In this document: one piece after another, positions 1 to 9,534 of the stretch
How positions within the stretch are numbered: position 1 is the first letter of the stretch
Layout of the letters: every line of letters begins with the position of its first letter
NCBI RefSeq assembly: GCF_029643245.1
Contig: NZ_CP116398.1
Location: 4,336,372 to 4,400,371 of the forward strand
DNA: 64,000 nt
Direction: 5' to 3'
Origin: Methylomonas sp. EFPC3
GTDB lineage: Bacteria > Pseudomonadota > Gammaproteobacteria > Methylococcales > Methylomonadaceae
Position numbers and translations under genes: made by a program
The notes under the pieces: generated by a model
Database searches by the model: none
What the model saw: only the letters and a program-made list of their open reading frames with translations
What the model was told of the DNA's origin: nothing

Positions 1-64
1 TGATTGCCAAGCCCAGCAGTAGCAGGCTCTGCTTAAGATGATGCGAGAAAGCGTAGTGTTTCAT
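1..64 (-). CDS. Partial exported protein of unknown function (N-terminus only)
   Basis: Only the first 21 codons are in the window; the gene runs off base 1. It begins MKHYAFSHHLKQSLLLLG, a basic start followed by a leucine-rich segment, which looks like a signal peptide or membrane anchor. A GAGGG ribosome binding site lies about 8 bases before the ATG. It is divergent from the rubredoxin gene. Nothing more can be said about its function. Confidence 0.5.
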   Translation of the reverse strand, partial: MKHYAFSHHLKQSLLLLGLAI

Positions 65-329
65 GTTAATCCCTCAAAAAAGTGAAAAATATCGATCCCC
101 CTCGGTGGGCGTTTATACCCGTTTCCGGTCAAGAATTCAAATTACAATTCAATTACCTAGCACTCAGGTCAGGGCTCCCGCGAAAATGGCGCGTCAGAGC
201 CGATTTGTTAGGGGTTCGAACGGAAAGCCAGGTGGTCGATTCCTTCCAATATTCGTGGTTTTTTGGTGGGCGAGCATAAGCTACAATTTCGCCCGTTTAT
301 TAAACGTTGTTACAACCGAGGATTAAGCA

Positions 330-500
330 ATGGCAGAGTTCAGAAAGTACAAATGCAAAACCTGTGGCCACATTTACGACGAGGAGTTGGGCGATCCGCG
401 TAACGGCGTAGCGCCGGGCACGCGTTGGGAAGATGTGCCGGAAGACTGGGGTTGCCCGAAGTGCGGTGCGGTCAAGGCGATGTTTACTTTGATGCGCTGA
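330..500 (+). CDS. rubA: Rubredoxin
   Basis: Small cytoplasmic electron carrier of 56 residues with one iron bound by four cysteines. The motifs are visible: CKTCGHIY near residues 9-16 and CPKCGA near residues 42-47, with the usual aromatic residues (YDEE, W, DW) between them. A GAGGAT ribosome binding site precedes the ATG by about 6 bases. It is a single-gene unit ending in the hairpin terminator at 521-549. Family assignment is secure; its redox partner cannot be read from the context. Confidence 0.93.
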   Translation: MAEFRKYKCKTCGHIYDEELGDPRNGVAPGTRWEDVPEDWGCPKCGAVKAMFTLMR

Positions 501-520
501 AGCGGTTCGGTCGGGTAAGA

Positions 521-549
521 AAAAGGGCGCCATTTGGCGCCCTTTTTTT
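521..549. terminator. Bidirectional rho-independent terminator between rubA and proS
   Basis: A perfect 7-bp stem GGGCGCC/GGCGCCC with loop ATTT is flanked by an A run on the left and a T run on the right, so it can end transcripts from both strands. The two flanking genes converge on it. Confidence 0.88.
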
Positions 550-566
550 GTGCGATAGGGTCGGCT

Positions 567-2297
567 TTATGCCAGTTTGGCTTTGATAAACCCGACCAGC
601 TCGGAGAAAGGAACTTCCTGACTTTCCGGGTCGGTACGGCCCTGGTATTCGACGGTGCCGCTGTCCAGGCCCCGGTCGCCGATGACGATGCGGTGCGGGA
701 TGCCGATCAGTTCCATGTCGGAGAACATGAAGCCGGCGCGGACCTTGCGGTCGTCGAGCAAGACTTCGATGCCGGCGTCCTGCAGTTCCTGGTAGATCTT
801 TTCCACGGTATCGACCAGGCGGTCGGATTTGTACATGTTCATCGGGCAGATGGCGACCTGGAACGGCGCCAGTTCGTTGGGCCAGATGATGCCGCGCTCG
901 TCGTGGCCTTGCTCGATGGCGGCCGCGACGACGCGGGAAATGCCGATGCCGTAGCAGCCCATGATCATGGTTTGGTTTTTGCCTGCTTCGTTGACGATGG
1001 CGGCGTTCATGGATTCGCTGTACTTGGTGCCCAGTTGGAAAATGTGGCCGACTTCGATGCCGCGGGCGATAGTCAAGCTGCCGTGGCCGTCCGGGCTAGG
1101 GTCGCCGTCCACGACTTGGCGGATGTCGTGCAGCCACTCGTTCATCAATTTCCGATCTCTATTCCAGTTGACGCCGGTGTAGTGGATGCCTTCTTCGTTG
1201 GCGCCGCAGACGAAGTCGTTCATATTTTCGACGGCGTAATCGGCAATGATATGGCAGGGAGTTGTCTCGTTGGTAATTGGGCCTATGTAGCCAGGGCGGC
1301 AATGCATGAGGCTTTCAATCTCTTCGTCTTTGGCAAAGTCGAAGTTACCGATAATTTTACTCAATTTGATTTCGTTCAGTTCATGGTCGCCGCGCAGTAG
1401 AATCATGTAATAAACGTTGCGGTCTTGCGGATTGGCCGGGCGCTGTACCAGAATCAGGGTTTTCAGCACTTTGTCGGCGGTGGTGCCTAAAAATTCGCAG
1501 ACTTCGGCGATGGTTTTTTTACCCGGAGTTTTGGTCTTTTCCAGATTTCGGCTGGGCTCGGGCCGATTTAACGGTGGGCGGCGGACTTCGGCTTTTTCGA
1601 CGTTGGCCGCGTAATCGCTGGCGTCGGAAAACGCGATGGCGTCTTCGCCGGAGTCGGCCAGTACGTGAAACTCGTGCGACACCGCGCCGCCGATTGCGCC
1701 GGAATCGGCCATCACCGCGCGGAACTTCAAGCCGAAGCGGTTGAAGATGTTGGTATAAGTTTGATACATCACGTCATAGGTTTGCTGCAGCGATTCCTGG
1801 TCCAGATGGAAGGAGTAGGCGTCCTTCATGATAAATTCGCGCGAGCGCATCACGCCGAAGCGCGGGCGAATTTCGTCGCGGAATTTGGTCTGAATTTGGT
1901 AGTAGGTGACCGGCAACTGTTTGTAGCTTCTCAGTTCGTGGCGGGCCAGGTCGGTGATGATTTCCTCGTGGGTCGGGCCCAGGCAGAAATCGCGGTCGTG
2001 GCGGTCTTTCATGCGCGCCAGCTCGGGGCCGTATTTTTCCCAGCGTCCGGTTTCCTGCCACAGTTCGGCCGGTTGCAGTGCCGGCATCAACACTTCCAGG
2101 GAGCCGGCCTTGTTCATTTCCTCGCGGGTGATTTGCTCGACCTTGCGCAACACCCGCAAACCCAGCGGCAGCCAAGTGTAAATGCCGGCGGCGAGTTTGC
2201 GGATCAGGCCGGCGCGAATCATCAGTTTGTGGCTGGCGATTTCGGCGTCGGCGGGCGTTTCTTTGACGGTGCTTAGAGGAAATTGGGAAGTGCGCAT
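567..2297 (-). CDS. proS: Proline-tRNA ligase, bacterial type with editing insertion
   Basis: Charges tRNA-Pro with proline. The 576 residues match the usual length of bacterial-type ProRS (about 570). Visible are the class II core near the N-terminus (GPTHEE near residue 108, [17 protein letters not shown] near 138-154), a central YbaK-like editing insertion at roughly 240-390, motif 3 around GCYGIGISR, and the C-terminal anticodon-binding domain. The start [15 protein letters not shown] is the canonical N-terminus. It converges on rubA and is divergent from the response regulator. Confidence 0.96.
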   Translation of the reverse strand: MRTSQFPLSTVKETPADAEIASHKLMIRAGLIRKLAAGIYTWLPLGLRVLRKVEQITREEMNKAGSLEVLMPALQPAELWQETGRWEKYGPELARMKDRHDRDFCLGPTHEEIITDLARHELRSYKQLPVTYYQIQTKFRDEIRPRFGVMRSREFIMKDAYSFHLDQESLQQTYDVMYQTYTNIFNRFGLKFRAVMADSGAIGGAVSHEFHVLADSGEDAIAFSDASDYAANVEKAEVRRPPLNRPEPSRNLEKTKTPGKKTIAEVCEFLGTTADKVLKTLILVQRPANPQDRNVYYMILLRGDHELNEIKLSKIIGNFDFAKDEEIESLMHCRPGYIGPITNETTPCHIIADYAVENMNDFVCGANEEGIHYTGVNWNRDRKLMNEWLHDIRQVVDGDPSPDGHGSLTIARGIEVGHIFQLGTKYSESMNAAIVNEAGKNQTMIMGCYGIGISRVVAAAIEQGHDERGIIWPNELAPFQVAICPMNMYKSDRLVDTVEKIYQELQDAGIEVLLDDRKVRAGFMFSDMELIGIPHRIVIGDRGLDSGTVEYQGRTDPESQEVPFSELVGFIKAKLA

Positions 2298-2459
2298 GGC
2301 GACCTTTGGGTTGGTTTATCAAAAGAGCGGTATTTTACCGATAAATCGCGCAAACGACGACGCAGGGAGCGTTTAACGCCACAAAGGTGCCGCTTGACGT
2401 TGCCGTTGGACAGGAAATTTGGGAAACTTGAGCGGATAAAGATCGTTGCAAAGGAAGTT

Positions 2460-3098
2460 ATGATTAAAGTATTACTCGTGGACGACCATGAATTGGTCAG
2501 GAGCGGTATCGAGGCGCTGCTGGCGGCGGAGAAGGATATCTCCGTGGTTGGCGTATGCAATAGCGGTGAACAGGCGTTGCCAATCGTCGCTCAGAATCCG
2601 CCGGACGTGGTATTGATGGATATCAATATGCCGGGGATGGGCGGGTTCGAGGCGTGCCGGCGGATTTTGCAAACTCAGCCCAATGCCAAGATTATTGCGT
2701 TATCGGTCCATAACGACGGGCCGATTCCGCAACAGTTATTGAAATTGGGGGTGGTCGGTTTCGTTTCGAAAGCTTCGCCGGTTAACGAAATGGTCGCAGC
2801 AATTAAAACCGTGATGTCCGGAAAACGCTATTTGTGCCAGGACGTGGCCAGCAATTTGGCGTTTCAATTTTTGCCGGGCGCCGACGTTTCACCGTTTTTA
2901 CAGCTGTCCCAGCGCGAGGCCGAAGTGGTACGGATGATTCTGAACGGGAAAAGCATTCAGGAAATGTCGGAAGCACTGGCTTTGAGCGACAAGACGATCA
3001 ACACCTACCGTTACCGGGTTTACCGCAAGCTCCAGATTAAAAATGACGTGGAGTTGACCAGATTGGCGGTGAAATTCAATTATTTGGATGCGGTGTGA
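2460..3098 (+). CDS. uvrY: Response regulator of the GacA/UvrY (NarL/FixJ) type
   Basis: Cytoplasmic two-component transcription regulator, 212 residues. The receiver domain (about 1-120) has the acidic pair D8/D9, phosphoacceptor D54 in LMDINMPG and the lysine in FVSKASP. A LuxR-type helix-turn-helix follows at about 148-205 (LSQREAEVVRMILNGKS). The chosen ATG at 2460 follows an AAGGAAG ribosome binding site; upstream in-frame starts have no such site. In gammaproteobacteria this family activates the small RNAs that titrate CsrA, and csrA lies 10 kb away. The cognate BarA-type kinase is not here. GacA and UvrY are orthologous names; family call is firm, target genes are inferred. Confidence 0.88.
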   Translation: MIKVLLVDDHELVRSGIEALLAAEKDISVVGVCNSGEQALPIVAQNPPDVVLMDINMPGMGGFEACRRILQTQPNAKIIALSVHNDGPIPQQLLKLGVVGFVSKASPVNEMVAAIKTVMSGKRYLCQDVASNLAFQFLPGADVSPFLQLSQREAEVVRMILNGKSIQEMSEALALSDKTINTYRYRVYRKLQIKNDVELTRLAVKFNYLDAV

Positions 3099-3146
3099 TG
3101 GCGCGCGAGGGCCGAACTATCAGTCCAGCCCTTGTCAGGTCCGGTG

Positions 3147-4052
3147 CTAAACCAGCGTGCGCGCTTTGACGAAAGCTTCGCGGAAGTCCAGAAAGACCGG
3201 TTTTTCGGTCTCCAGCATCAGTTTCAACAGCTCGTGTTGCAATTGATACTTGATATTGCCTACGGCCAGAGCGCCAACACCTACCGCTTTCGGCGACAAG
3301 GTCGCTAGCGTAAGCGGGGCGGCAAAATCGTTCAGTTCGATCCCTTCGATGCCGAGCGGCGGCACCGCATTGACGTCGCCGGCAACTTTGAGTTGTTTGG
3401 CGTGCGCCAGTACGGCCGAGCTGATAACCCGAATCCCGGCTTTTGCGGTGCAGAACACGATGTCTGCGTCGGCGATCAATTCGGATTTCTCTTCGTCGTT
3501 GCGTGCCACAGCTGCTCCCATGCTGGAGCCAAAACGCCGGTTGTATTGTTTGGCCGCATCCTTGGCGGTCTCGACTGACAAATGGTCTACCAGTAAGGTT
3601 TCTGCGCCTTGCAACGACGCGATCACTCCGGTCGCGATCCCTACCGGACCGGTCCCGCCGAACACCAGTGTTTTCAAACCTTTCAACTCCAGTCCGTGGT
3701 GATCTCTCAACGCCTTTTCCACGCACGCCACCAGTGCGGCGGCGGTGGTGCAAGCGCCGCTGGGATCGGCAAATACCGATACTTGAAACGGCGGGACCAT
3801 GGCAGGTTTGGTGGCTTGCAGCATATCGATAGCCAATCCCATATCGCGGCCGCCGATGAACAGGGCGGTACTTTTGTTGCCGGCCGGACTCCGTGAGAAC
3901 ACCGCATCCTGGGTCAGGTTGGGTATGTTCTCCAGTTTGACGTTGGCGTAAGGAATGAGCACATCGAAACCGGCGTCTAACGCCATGTTGATGTCAAACG
4001 GACTATTGTTTGGCATCGGGTCGAACATGTGGAGTATGCTACGTTTTGGCAT
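3147..4052 (-). CDS. Methylene-tetrahydromethanopterin dehydrogenase paralogue (MtdB/MtdC-like)
   Basis: Predicted cytoplasmic NAD(P)-dependent enzyme of the H4MPT-linked formaldehyde oxidation route of methylotrophs, 301 residues. The N-terminal Mtd domain (SILHMFDPMPNNSPFDINMA, then VFADPSGACTTAA) and a Rossmann motif GGTGPVG near 133-139 are visible. The ATG at 4052 was chosen because it has an AAGG site and begins like other MtdB proteins; an upstream in-frame start overlaps the preceding gene. It is the second gene of a tandem pair, 43 bases after a clearly diverged paralogue. Either copy could differ in cofactor preference or be a regulatory form. Confidence 0.85.
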   Translation of the reverse strand: MPKRSILHMFDPMPNNSPFDINMALDAGFDVLIPYANVKLENIPNLTQDAVFSRSPAGNKSTALFIGGRDMGLAIDMLQATKPAMVPPFQVSVFADPSGACTTAAALVACVEKALRDHHGLELKGLKTLVFGGTGPVGIATGVIASLQGAETLLVDHLSVETAKDAAKQYNRRFGSSMGAAVARNDEEKSELIADADIVFCTAKAGIRVISSAVLAHAKQLKVAGDVNAVPPLGIEGIELNDFAAPLTLATLSPKAVGVGALAVGNIKYQLQHELLKLMLETEKPVFLDFREAFVKARTLV

Positions 4053-4095
4053 TGGTACCTTACCCTGTAATAGTGGCGGACTGGATTGGAGTCGG

Positions 4096-5004
4096 TTACT
4101 TGCTGGATTTGATAAACTCGCGCGCGACTTCGAAAGCATGCTCGAAGTGCAAAAACAGCGCTTGATCGCTTTCCAGCATACGTTTCAGCAAGCGGCTTTG
4201 CGCCTGGTACTTGATGTTGCCGATCGCCAATGCGCCAATGCCGACTGCGCCGCTGACCGAACCGGCAATCGGTTTGCCGTTGTCGAAGGCGTCGACGCCG
4301 GCAATACCGGACGGTGGGACCGCGTTGACGTCGGCCGCGACTTTCAGTTGCGGAGCGCTCGCGATCATTTCGGCACTGAGCAGTTCGATACCGGCGGCAC
4401 CGGTAGCAAAGACGACGTCGGCGGTTTTGATGTACTCGGCTTTGTCGGAATCTGCACCGGCGGCAATCGAGATTTTGCCGTCACCGAATTCTTCGCTGCA
4501 CAACTCCGCGGTGCGCTCGGCTCTATCCAGTTGGCGGCCGATAATGCGAACGTTGGCGCCGGCCTGGGCGGCGATCACCGCTGCAGCTTGGCCGACCGGG
4601 CCGGTGCCGCCCAATGCCAGAACATTCTTGCCTTCCAACGTTGTGCCGAATTTTTCGGCCAATTCTTTTTCGACCGCTGCTACCATGCCGGCAGCAGTGG
4701 TGAATGCCCCGCTGGGGTCGGCGAAAACCGAAACTTCAAATGGCGGAACCATGGAATTTTTCGCCATTTTCAGCATGTCCATGGCTTGTTTGGTTTCGCG
4801 GCCGCCGATGAAAATGGCGGTGCGTAACAAGCCTTTCGGGCTACGCGAGAAAATAGCGTCTTGAACCAAACCCCGGACTTCGCTCGGTTCGACGTTGATA
4901 TACGGCACCGCTGAAATCCAGCCTGCATCCATCGCCATATTGACGTCGAACGGGCTCAGGTTTTTGGCTGTAGTCAGCATGTGTAGGATAAAGGGTTTTT
5001 CCAT
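4096..5004 (-). CDS. mtdB: NAD(P)-dependent methylene-tetrahydromethanopterin dehydrogenase
   Basis: Oxidises methylene-H4MPT to methenyl-H4MPT in the C1 oxidation pathway of methylotrophic bacteria. It has 302 residues, the normal MtdB length, starting MEKPFILHMLTTAKNLSPFD, with VFADPSGAFTTAA near 93-105, the dinucleotide-binding GGTGPVG near 132-138, and the conserved DVNAVPPSGIAG near 235. It is the upstream gene of a two-gene operon with the paralogue at 3147-4052. Compared with the neighbour it looks closer to canonical MtdB, as I remember that family; this is a judgement from sequence, not a tree. Confidence 0.9.
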   Translation of the reverse strand: MEKPFILHMLTTAKNLSPFDVNMAMDAGWISAVPYINVEPSEVRGLVQDAIFSRSPKGLLRTAIFIGGRETKQAMDMLKMAKNSMVPPFEVSVFADPSGAFTTAAGMVAAVEKELAEKFGTTLEGKNVLALGGTGPVGQAAAVIAAQAGANVRIIGRQLDRAERTAELCSEEFGDGKISIAAGADSDKAEYIKTADVVFATGAAGIELLSAEMIASAPQLKVAADVNAVPPSGIAGVDAFDNGKPIAGSVSGAVGIGALAIGNIKYQAQSRLLKRMLESDQALFLHFEHAFEVAREFIKSSK

Positions 5005-5090
5005 GGTGGCCTCTTAATTTTTGATTAGCCGGTAAGTATAAAAGAAAAGGCGAAACGATAACAATTTTAGGCTAATTGCAGAATTGCGCC

Positions 5091-5885
5091 TTATTTCAAG
5101 CGGGCTGGGACGTGCGGCTCAATGATTTGATACATCAATTGGTGCATCTTCGGGTTGCCGGTGATGATGTTGCCGGACTGTAAGTATTTGTCGTTAAAAG
5201 AAAAGTCGGTTGCGACTCCGCCGGCTTCCTGCACCAGCAACACGCCGGCGGCAATGTCCCATTCTTTGACGCCGATCTCCCAGTAAGCGTCCAGCCGGCC
5301 GCAGGCCACATAAGCCATGTCCAGCGCGGCGGCTCCGGCGCGGCGAATGCCGGCGGCGTCGGCGCATACTGCCTTGAACATGCCGAGGTAAGGTTCGATG
5401 TTCTCCATGGTCTTGAACGGGAAGCCGGTACCGATCAACGCGCCGCGCATCGTGTTCTGTTTGGTAACCCGAATGCGCCGATTGTTCAGCATTGCGCCGC
5501 CGCCGCGTTCGGCCGTGAACAGTTCGTCGCGAGTCGGGTCGTAAATAACGCCGATCTCCAATTTATTCTTGTTTTTCAAGGCGATCGAAACGGCATAGTG
5601 CGGGAAACCGTGTAGGAAATTGGTGGTGCCGTCTAACGGGTCGATAATCCAAGTGTAATCGTTGCCTTTGGCCTCGCCGCTTTCTTCCGCCAGGATGCCG
5701 TGGTCGGGGAATGCGGTGCGAATGACTTTGATGATTTCCTGCTCGGCTGCCCGGTCGACTTCGGAGGCGTAGTCGTTGCGGCTTTTTTGGTCTACGGTGA
5801 GCTTTTCGATATTGAGTGAGGAGCGTTGGATCAGATCGCCGGCGTTCCGCGCTGCGCGGACGGCTATGTTGAGCATTGGATGCAT
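5091..5885 (-). CDS. suhB: Inositol-1-monophosphatase family protein SuhB
   Basis: Mg-dependent sugar phosphatase family; in enterobacteria SuhB also takes part in rRNA antitermination. It has 264 residues, starting MHPMLNIAVRAARNAGDLI, nearly the E. coli SuhB N-terminus, which fixes the start at 5885. Metal-site motifs are present: EESGE, then IDPLDGTTNF and WDIAAGVLLVQEAGG. It is divergent from trmJ; suhB next to trmJ-cysE-isc is a common gammaproteobacterial arrangement. Confidence 0.95.
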   Translation of the reverse strand: MHPMLNIAVRAARNAGDLIQRSSLNIEKLTVDQKSRNDYASEVDRAAEQEIIKVIRTAFPDHGILAEESGEAKGNDYTWIIDPLDGTTNFLHGFPHYAVSIALKNKNKLEIGVIYDPTRDELFTAERGGGAMLNNRRIRVTKQNTMRGALIGTGFPFKTMENIEPYLGMFKAVCADAAGIRRAGAAALDMAYVACGRLDAYWEIGVKEWDIAAGVLLVQEAGGVATDFSFNDKYLQSGNIITGNPKMHQLMYQIIEPHVPARLK

Positions 5886-5973
5886 AGTCGAATTGAAAAT
5901 GAGCAGTTGGAAAACCGCGATAGAATAGCAAATTTTGTTAGAATCGCGGCTTTTTAACCGCGGCAGGTGGGCA

Positions 5974-6705
5974 TTGCTGTCTAATTTCAAAGTGGTTTTG
6001 GTGGAGACTTCCCACCCCGGCAACATCGGCGCCGTAGCGCGCGCCATGAAAAATATGGGTATGGACCAGTTGCGATTGGTCTCGCCCAAATACTTTCCCC
6101 ATGCCGACGCCACGGCCAGGGCTTCCGGAGCCGACGATGTGTTGCGCCATGCCGGTTGTTTCAGCTCGCTGGCGGATGCTTTGGCCGATTGCCAGATTGT
6201 CCTGGGTGCCAGTGCCAGGGACAGAACCATCAGTTGGCCTAGCGTGACCGCGCGCGAGGCCGCCGAAACCTGGGCTGTAGCCGGTGACGTTGCGCGGCCG
6301 AATATCGCTTTGGTGTTCGGCCGGGAAAATTCCGGCTTGAAAAACCACGAACTGGATTTATGCCATTACCTTCTGCGAATTCCATGCAATCCGGAATACA
6401 GTTCGTTGAATCTGGCGGCGGCGGTGCAAGTAGTATCTTACGAGCTGTTTTTGGCCTCGGGGCAGTCATCCGCCAGTACGATCGGCGACCGCGGCGAAGA
6501 GCCTCTGGCAACGGCGGCGCAAATGGAAGCGTTCTACGAACATCTGGAGCAGACCATGGCCGATATTGGTTTCTTGCATCCCGAACGTTCTCGGTCGATC
6601 ATGCGGCGACTGCGTCGGATTTTCAACCGGACTCAGCTGGATACCAAGGAGCTGGATATCCTGCGGGGTATTCTGCGGTTCTCGCAAAACCATAACACCA
6701 AGTAG
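5974..6705 (+). CDS. trmJ: tRNA (cytidine/uridine-2'-O-)-methyltransferase TrmJ
   Basis: SPOUT-class enzyme that 2'-O-methylates position 32 of tRNAs. It has 243 residues against 246 in E. coli. The knot motifs [33 protein letters not shown] and [17 protein letters not shown] are visible. There is no ATG in the right place: I chose TTG at 5974 because GCAGGTGG lies 6 bases upstream and the protein then starts [13 protein letters not shown] like its relatives. A TTG at 5935 is an alternative without a clear site. It is the first gene of the trmJ-cysE cluster. Confidence 0.92.
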   Translation: MLSNFKVVLVETSHPGNIGAVARAMKNMGMDQLRLVSPKYFPHADATARASGADDVLRHAGCFSSLADALADCQIVLGASARDRTISWPSVTAREAAETWAVAGDVARPNIALVFGRENSGLKNHELDLCHYLLRIPCNPEYSSLNLAAAVQVVSYELFLASGQSSASTIGDRGEEPLATAAQMEAFYEHLEQTMADIGFLHPERSRSIMRRLRRIFNRTQLDTKELDILRGILRFSQNHNTK

Positions 6706-6709
6706 GCAT

Positions 6710-7462
6710 ATGTTCTCTCGACTAAAAGAAGATATCCAATGCGTGTTCGCGCGCGATCCCGCCGCTCAATCGGTGTTCGAAGTCGTCACTACCTATCCCG
6801 GTTTTCATGCGGTATTGATTCACCGTCTCAGTCATGCTTTGTGGTTGCGCGGTTTTCGCTGGGCGGCGCGCTACGTTTCCTTCCTTGGCCGCTGGTTGAC
6901 CGGAATCGAAATTCACCCCGGTGCGGAGATCGGCCGCCGCTTTTTCATCGACCACGGCATGGGCGTCGTCATCGGCGAAACCGCGGTCATCGGCGACGAT
7001 TGCACGTTGTACCACAGCGTCACGCTGGGCGGCACCAGTTGGGACAAAGGCAAGCGCCACCCGACCTTGGGCAACGGCGTTGTGATCGGGGCTGGCGCCA
7101 AGGTGTTGGGGCCGATCGAAATCGGCGACGGCGCCAGGGTCGGGTCTAACTCGGTGGTGGTGAAACCGGTGCCGCCCGGCGTCACGGTGGTCGGTATTCC
7201 GGCGCATATCGTCGATGCCAAGACCAGGCAGGATAAGGCGCGGCGCGATGCGATGGCGCAAAAAATCGGTTTCGATGCTTACGGCGCGACCGCCGACATG
7301 CCGGACCCGATTGCCAATGCCATCAATTTGATGTTGGATCATATCCACCATCTGGACCAGCAGTTGGATGAAATGCAGAAAGTCTTGAGCGACGCCGGTA
7401 TCGATTGCCGCCGCCATCAAGTGCCGAAGCTGGACGATTGCGAAATCAAGGATCAACCCTAG
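6710..7462 (+). CDS. cysE: Serine O-acetyltransferase
   Basis: Makes O-acetylserine, the acceptor for sulfide in cysteine synthesis, linking sulfur supply to the downstream cysteine desulfurase. It has 250 residues: an N-terminal helical part ([19 protein letters not shown]) and a left-handed beta-helix of hexapeptide repeats ([18 protein letters not shown] onward), with the catalytic-loop sequence [15 protein letters not shown]. It starts 4 bases after the trmJ stop, so the two are co-transcribed. The C-terminal tail is longer and more acidic than in the shortest family members. Confidence 0.93.
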   Translation: MFSRLKEDIQCVFARDPAAQSVFEVVTTYPGFHAVLIHRLSHALWLRGFRWAARYVSFLGRWLTGIEIHPGAEIGRRFFIDHGMGVVIGETAVIGDDCTLYHSVTLGGTSWDKGKRHPTLGNGVVIGAGAKVLGPIEIGDGARVGSNSVVVKPVPPGVTVVGIPAHIVDAKTRQDKARRDAMAQKIGFDAYGATADMPDPIANAINLMLDHIHHLDQQLDEMQKVLSDAGIDCRRHQVPKLDDCEIKDQP

Positions 7463-7476
7463 TCCCAATCACCTTG

Positions 7477-7494
7477 CCCGACAGTGCGGTCGGG
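7477..7494 (+). terminator. Hairpin after cysE, possible terminator
   Basis: A perfect 6-bp stem CCCGAC/GTCGGG with a 6-base loop lies just after the cysE stop and before the iscR promoter. There is no T run, so termination here is only a suggestion. Confidence 0.35.
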
Positions 7495-7528
7495 GCTTAA
7501 GCAAAGCTACAAACCGTCTTGCAGACAA

Positions 7529-7561
7529 ATACTTGACCAATTTAGTGGGTTTATTTATAGT
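7529..7561 (+). promoter_or_regulatory. iscR promoter overlapped by a type 1 IscR-binding site
   Basis: A -35 TTGACC (7533-7538) and a -10 TATAGT (7556-7561) are separated by exactly 17 bp. Over the -35 lies ATACTTGACCAATTTAGTGG at 7529-7548, continuing GTTTAT, which fits the imperfect palindrome bound by [2Fe-2S]-IscR in gammaproteobacteria. Inference: iscR represses its own operon when clusters are plentiful. Confidence 0.85.
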
Positions 7562-7597
7562 CGCCTTCATTTTCATTAGTTTATTAAGGGGTTTGGC

Positions 7598-8083
7598 ATG
7601 CGGCTCACGACAAAAGGGCGTTACGCGGTTACTGCGATGTTGGATTTGGCTTACCACAGCCAGTCCAATCCAGTCACGTTGACCGACATTGCGACTCGGC
7701 AAACCATTTCGCTGTCCTACCTGGAACAATTGTTCGCCCGCTTGCGTAAAGCCGGTATGGTCAAAGGGGTTAGAGGCCCGGGCGGCGGTTACACACTGAG
7801 CCGCGGCGCCCGCGACATCAATATTGCCGATATCATCGAAGCCGTCGACGAGCCGGTCGATTCGACCAAGTGCGGCGGCAAAGCCAATTGCCACAACGAC
7901 CAGCCGTGTTTGACCCACGACTTGTGGATGGGACTGAGCGAACAGATTAGGGCCTATTTGAAAGAAATCAGTCTGGGGCAGTTGTTGGAACGTGAATTCG
8001 TCAGCGACGTTGCCAAACGCCAGGGCCGGCAAATCGAGCACGTCATCGAATTGCAGACACGCCAGGAAAAACGTAGCGCTTAA
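7598..8083 (+). CDS. iscR: Fe-S cluster-sensing Rrf2-family repressor IscR
   Basis: Global regulator of Fe-S biogenesis, 161 residues. The winged helix is at about 1-70 ([26 protein letters not shown]). The cluster ligands are C92, C98, C104 and H107, the same spacing as in E. coli IscR, so it can bind [2Fe-2S]. Its own type 1 site sits on its promoter. The stop overlaps the ATG of iscS by one base, giving translational coupling. Confidence 0.96.
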   Translation: MRLTTKGRYAVTAMLDLAYHSQSNPVTLTDIATRQTISLSYLEQLFARLRKAGMVKGVRGPGGGYTLSRGARDINIADIIEAVDEPVDSTKCGGKANCHNDQPCLTHDLWMGLSEQIRAYLKEISLGQLLEREFVSDVAKRQGRQIEHVIELQTRQEKRSA

Positions 8084-9198
8084 TGATCTATTTCGATCAC
8101 AACGCCACTACGCGGTGTGACGAGCGCGTGGTGGAGGCCATGGCGCCTTATTTGGGTGCCATTTACGGCAATCCCTCCAGTCTTTATAAGCTCGGGCGTT
8201 TTGCCCGCACTGCGGTCGATACCGCCAGAGAGCAATTGGCTGCACTGCTCGATGCACCCGCAGAGCGCATTGTGTTTACCAGTGGCGGTACCGAAGCCAA
8301 TGCCCTGGCTTTGACCAGTGCCCGCGGCAGGCGCTTGACGATTTCGGCGATAGAGCATCCGTCGGTATTCGAGAATGCCGCAGCCAACAGGTCGGCGTAT
8401 TGCGACTTACGCCGCGTGGCTGTCGCTAGCAATGGTCAGGTCTCAGTCGAGAGTTTGTTGGGTTTGGATTGGCAGCTGGGTGATTTTCTGGCATTGATGC
8501 TGGCCAATAACGAAACCGGAGCCGTGCAGCCGGTTGCCGAGGCGGTGCAGCGGCTGAGCGGTTTCGGCGTCAACGTCCATACCGATGCAGTGCAGGTGTT
8601 GGGTAAAGTGCCGTTATCGTTCAGGCAGCTTGGCGTCGCCCTGTTATCGGTGTCCAGTCACAAAATCTATGGGCCCAAAGGTTGCGGGGCTCTGGTCGTC
8701 GCCGAAGATTTCAATCTCAGTCCGCTGCAGCGCGGCGGCGACCAGGAATACGGTTGGCGGGCTGGTACCGAAAATGTCGCGGCCATCGTCGGTTTTGGCA
8801 AGGCGGCTGAGTTGGCGAAAGCGGAGATGGATGCACGTTCGGCCAAGCTGGCGAAGTTGCGGCAGCGGCTGGAACAGCGTTTAAAGACGATACCGGGTTT
8901 GGTGATTTTCGCCGAAGCGGCGGAGCGATTGCCGAACACCGTGCAATTCGGGGTGGCCGGACTAAATGGCGAAATGCTGTTGATGCAATTGGATCAGCAC
9001 AATATTGCCGTATCCAGCGGCTCGGCCTGTTCGGCGGCGTCCGGCGAAATCAGCCCGGTTTTGGCGGCCATGGGCATAGCGCCCGATTTGGCCAAATCGG
9101 CGATACGTGTCAGTTTGGGCAAGGATAATACCGAAACCGAGATCGATCGCTTTGTCGAGGTGTTGAACGCCTCGCTGGAAAGACATCAGGAGATTTAA
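8083..9198 (+). CDS. iscS: Cysteine desulfurase, short NifS/IscS type
   Basis: PLP enzyme that takes sulfur from cysteine for Fe-S assembly. It has 371 residues, shorter than E. coli IscS (404), and starts [10 protein letters not shown] as NifS proteins do. The PLP lysine is in SSHKIYGPKG and the persulfide cysteine in SSGSACSAASGE. It sits between iscR and an iscA gene; no iscU scaffold or hscBA-fdx follows. It may serve as a NifS-like housekeeping enzyme or work with a scaffold coded elsewhere. Confidence 0.9.
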   Translation: MIYFDHNATTRCDERVVEAMAPYLGAIYGNPSSLYKLGRFARTAVDTAREQLAALLDAPAERIVFTSGGTEANALALTSARGRRLTISAIEHPSVFENAAANRSAYCDLRRVAVASNGQVSVESLLGLDWQLGDFLALMLANNETGAVQPVAEAVQRLSGFGVNVHTDAVQVLGKVPLSFRQLGVALLSVSSHKIYGPKGCGALVVAEDFNLSPLQRGGDQEYGWRAGTENVAAIVGFGKAAELAKAEMDARSAKLAKLRQRLEQRLKTIPGLVIFAEAAERLPNTVQFGVAGLNGEMLLMQLDQHNIAVSSGSACSAASGEISPVLAAMGIAPDLAKSAIRVSLGKDNTETEIDRFVEVLNASLERHQEI

Positions 9199-9202
9199 TT
9201 CA

Positions 9203-9526
9203 ATGAGCATTATCGTGACAGAGAGCGCCGCAAGGCAGATTCAAAAACAATTGCAAAAGCGCGGTTCGGGCGTGGGCTTACGCTTGGGAGTCAAAGCGTC
9301 GGGTTGTTCCGGTTACGCTTATGTACTGGATTACGCCGACCAGGCCGAGGCCGATGACGTGGTGTTCGACCAACACGAGGTAAAAGTGCTGGTGAAGCAG
9401 GCAGATTTGGACAAATTGGCCGGTATTCAGTTGGATTATGCTAAGGAAGGTTTCAATGAAGCCTTCAAATTCAGCAATCCAAACGTCAAAGCGACCTGCG
9501 GCTGCGGAGAAAGTTTTTCGGTTTGA
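9203..9526 (+). CDS. iscA: A-type Fe-S carrier protein IscA
   Basis: Carrier that passes Fe-S clusters to target proteins, 107 residues. The three family cysteines are at C35 (ASGCSGYAY), C99 and C101 (CGCGESF), with E103 beside them. It starts 4 bases after iscS and closes the operon; the next gene converges on it. Confidence 0.93.
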   Translation: MSIIVTESAARQIQKQLQKRGSGVGLRLGVKASGCSGYAYVLDYADQAEADDVVFDQHEVKVLVKQADLDKLAGIQLDYAKEGFNEAFKFSNPNVKATCGCGESFSV

Positions 9527-9534
9527 ACGATTAA

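Noticed and set aside
534..1400. Long plus-strand frame over proS
   Set aside because: It is antisense to the well-conserved proS gene, has an odd Asp/Val/Ala-rich composition typical of shadow frames in GC-rich genes, and no ribosome site.
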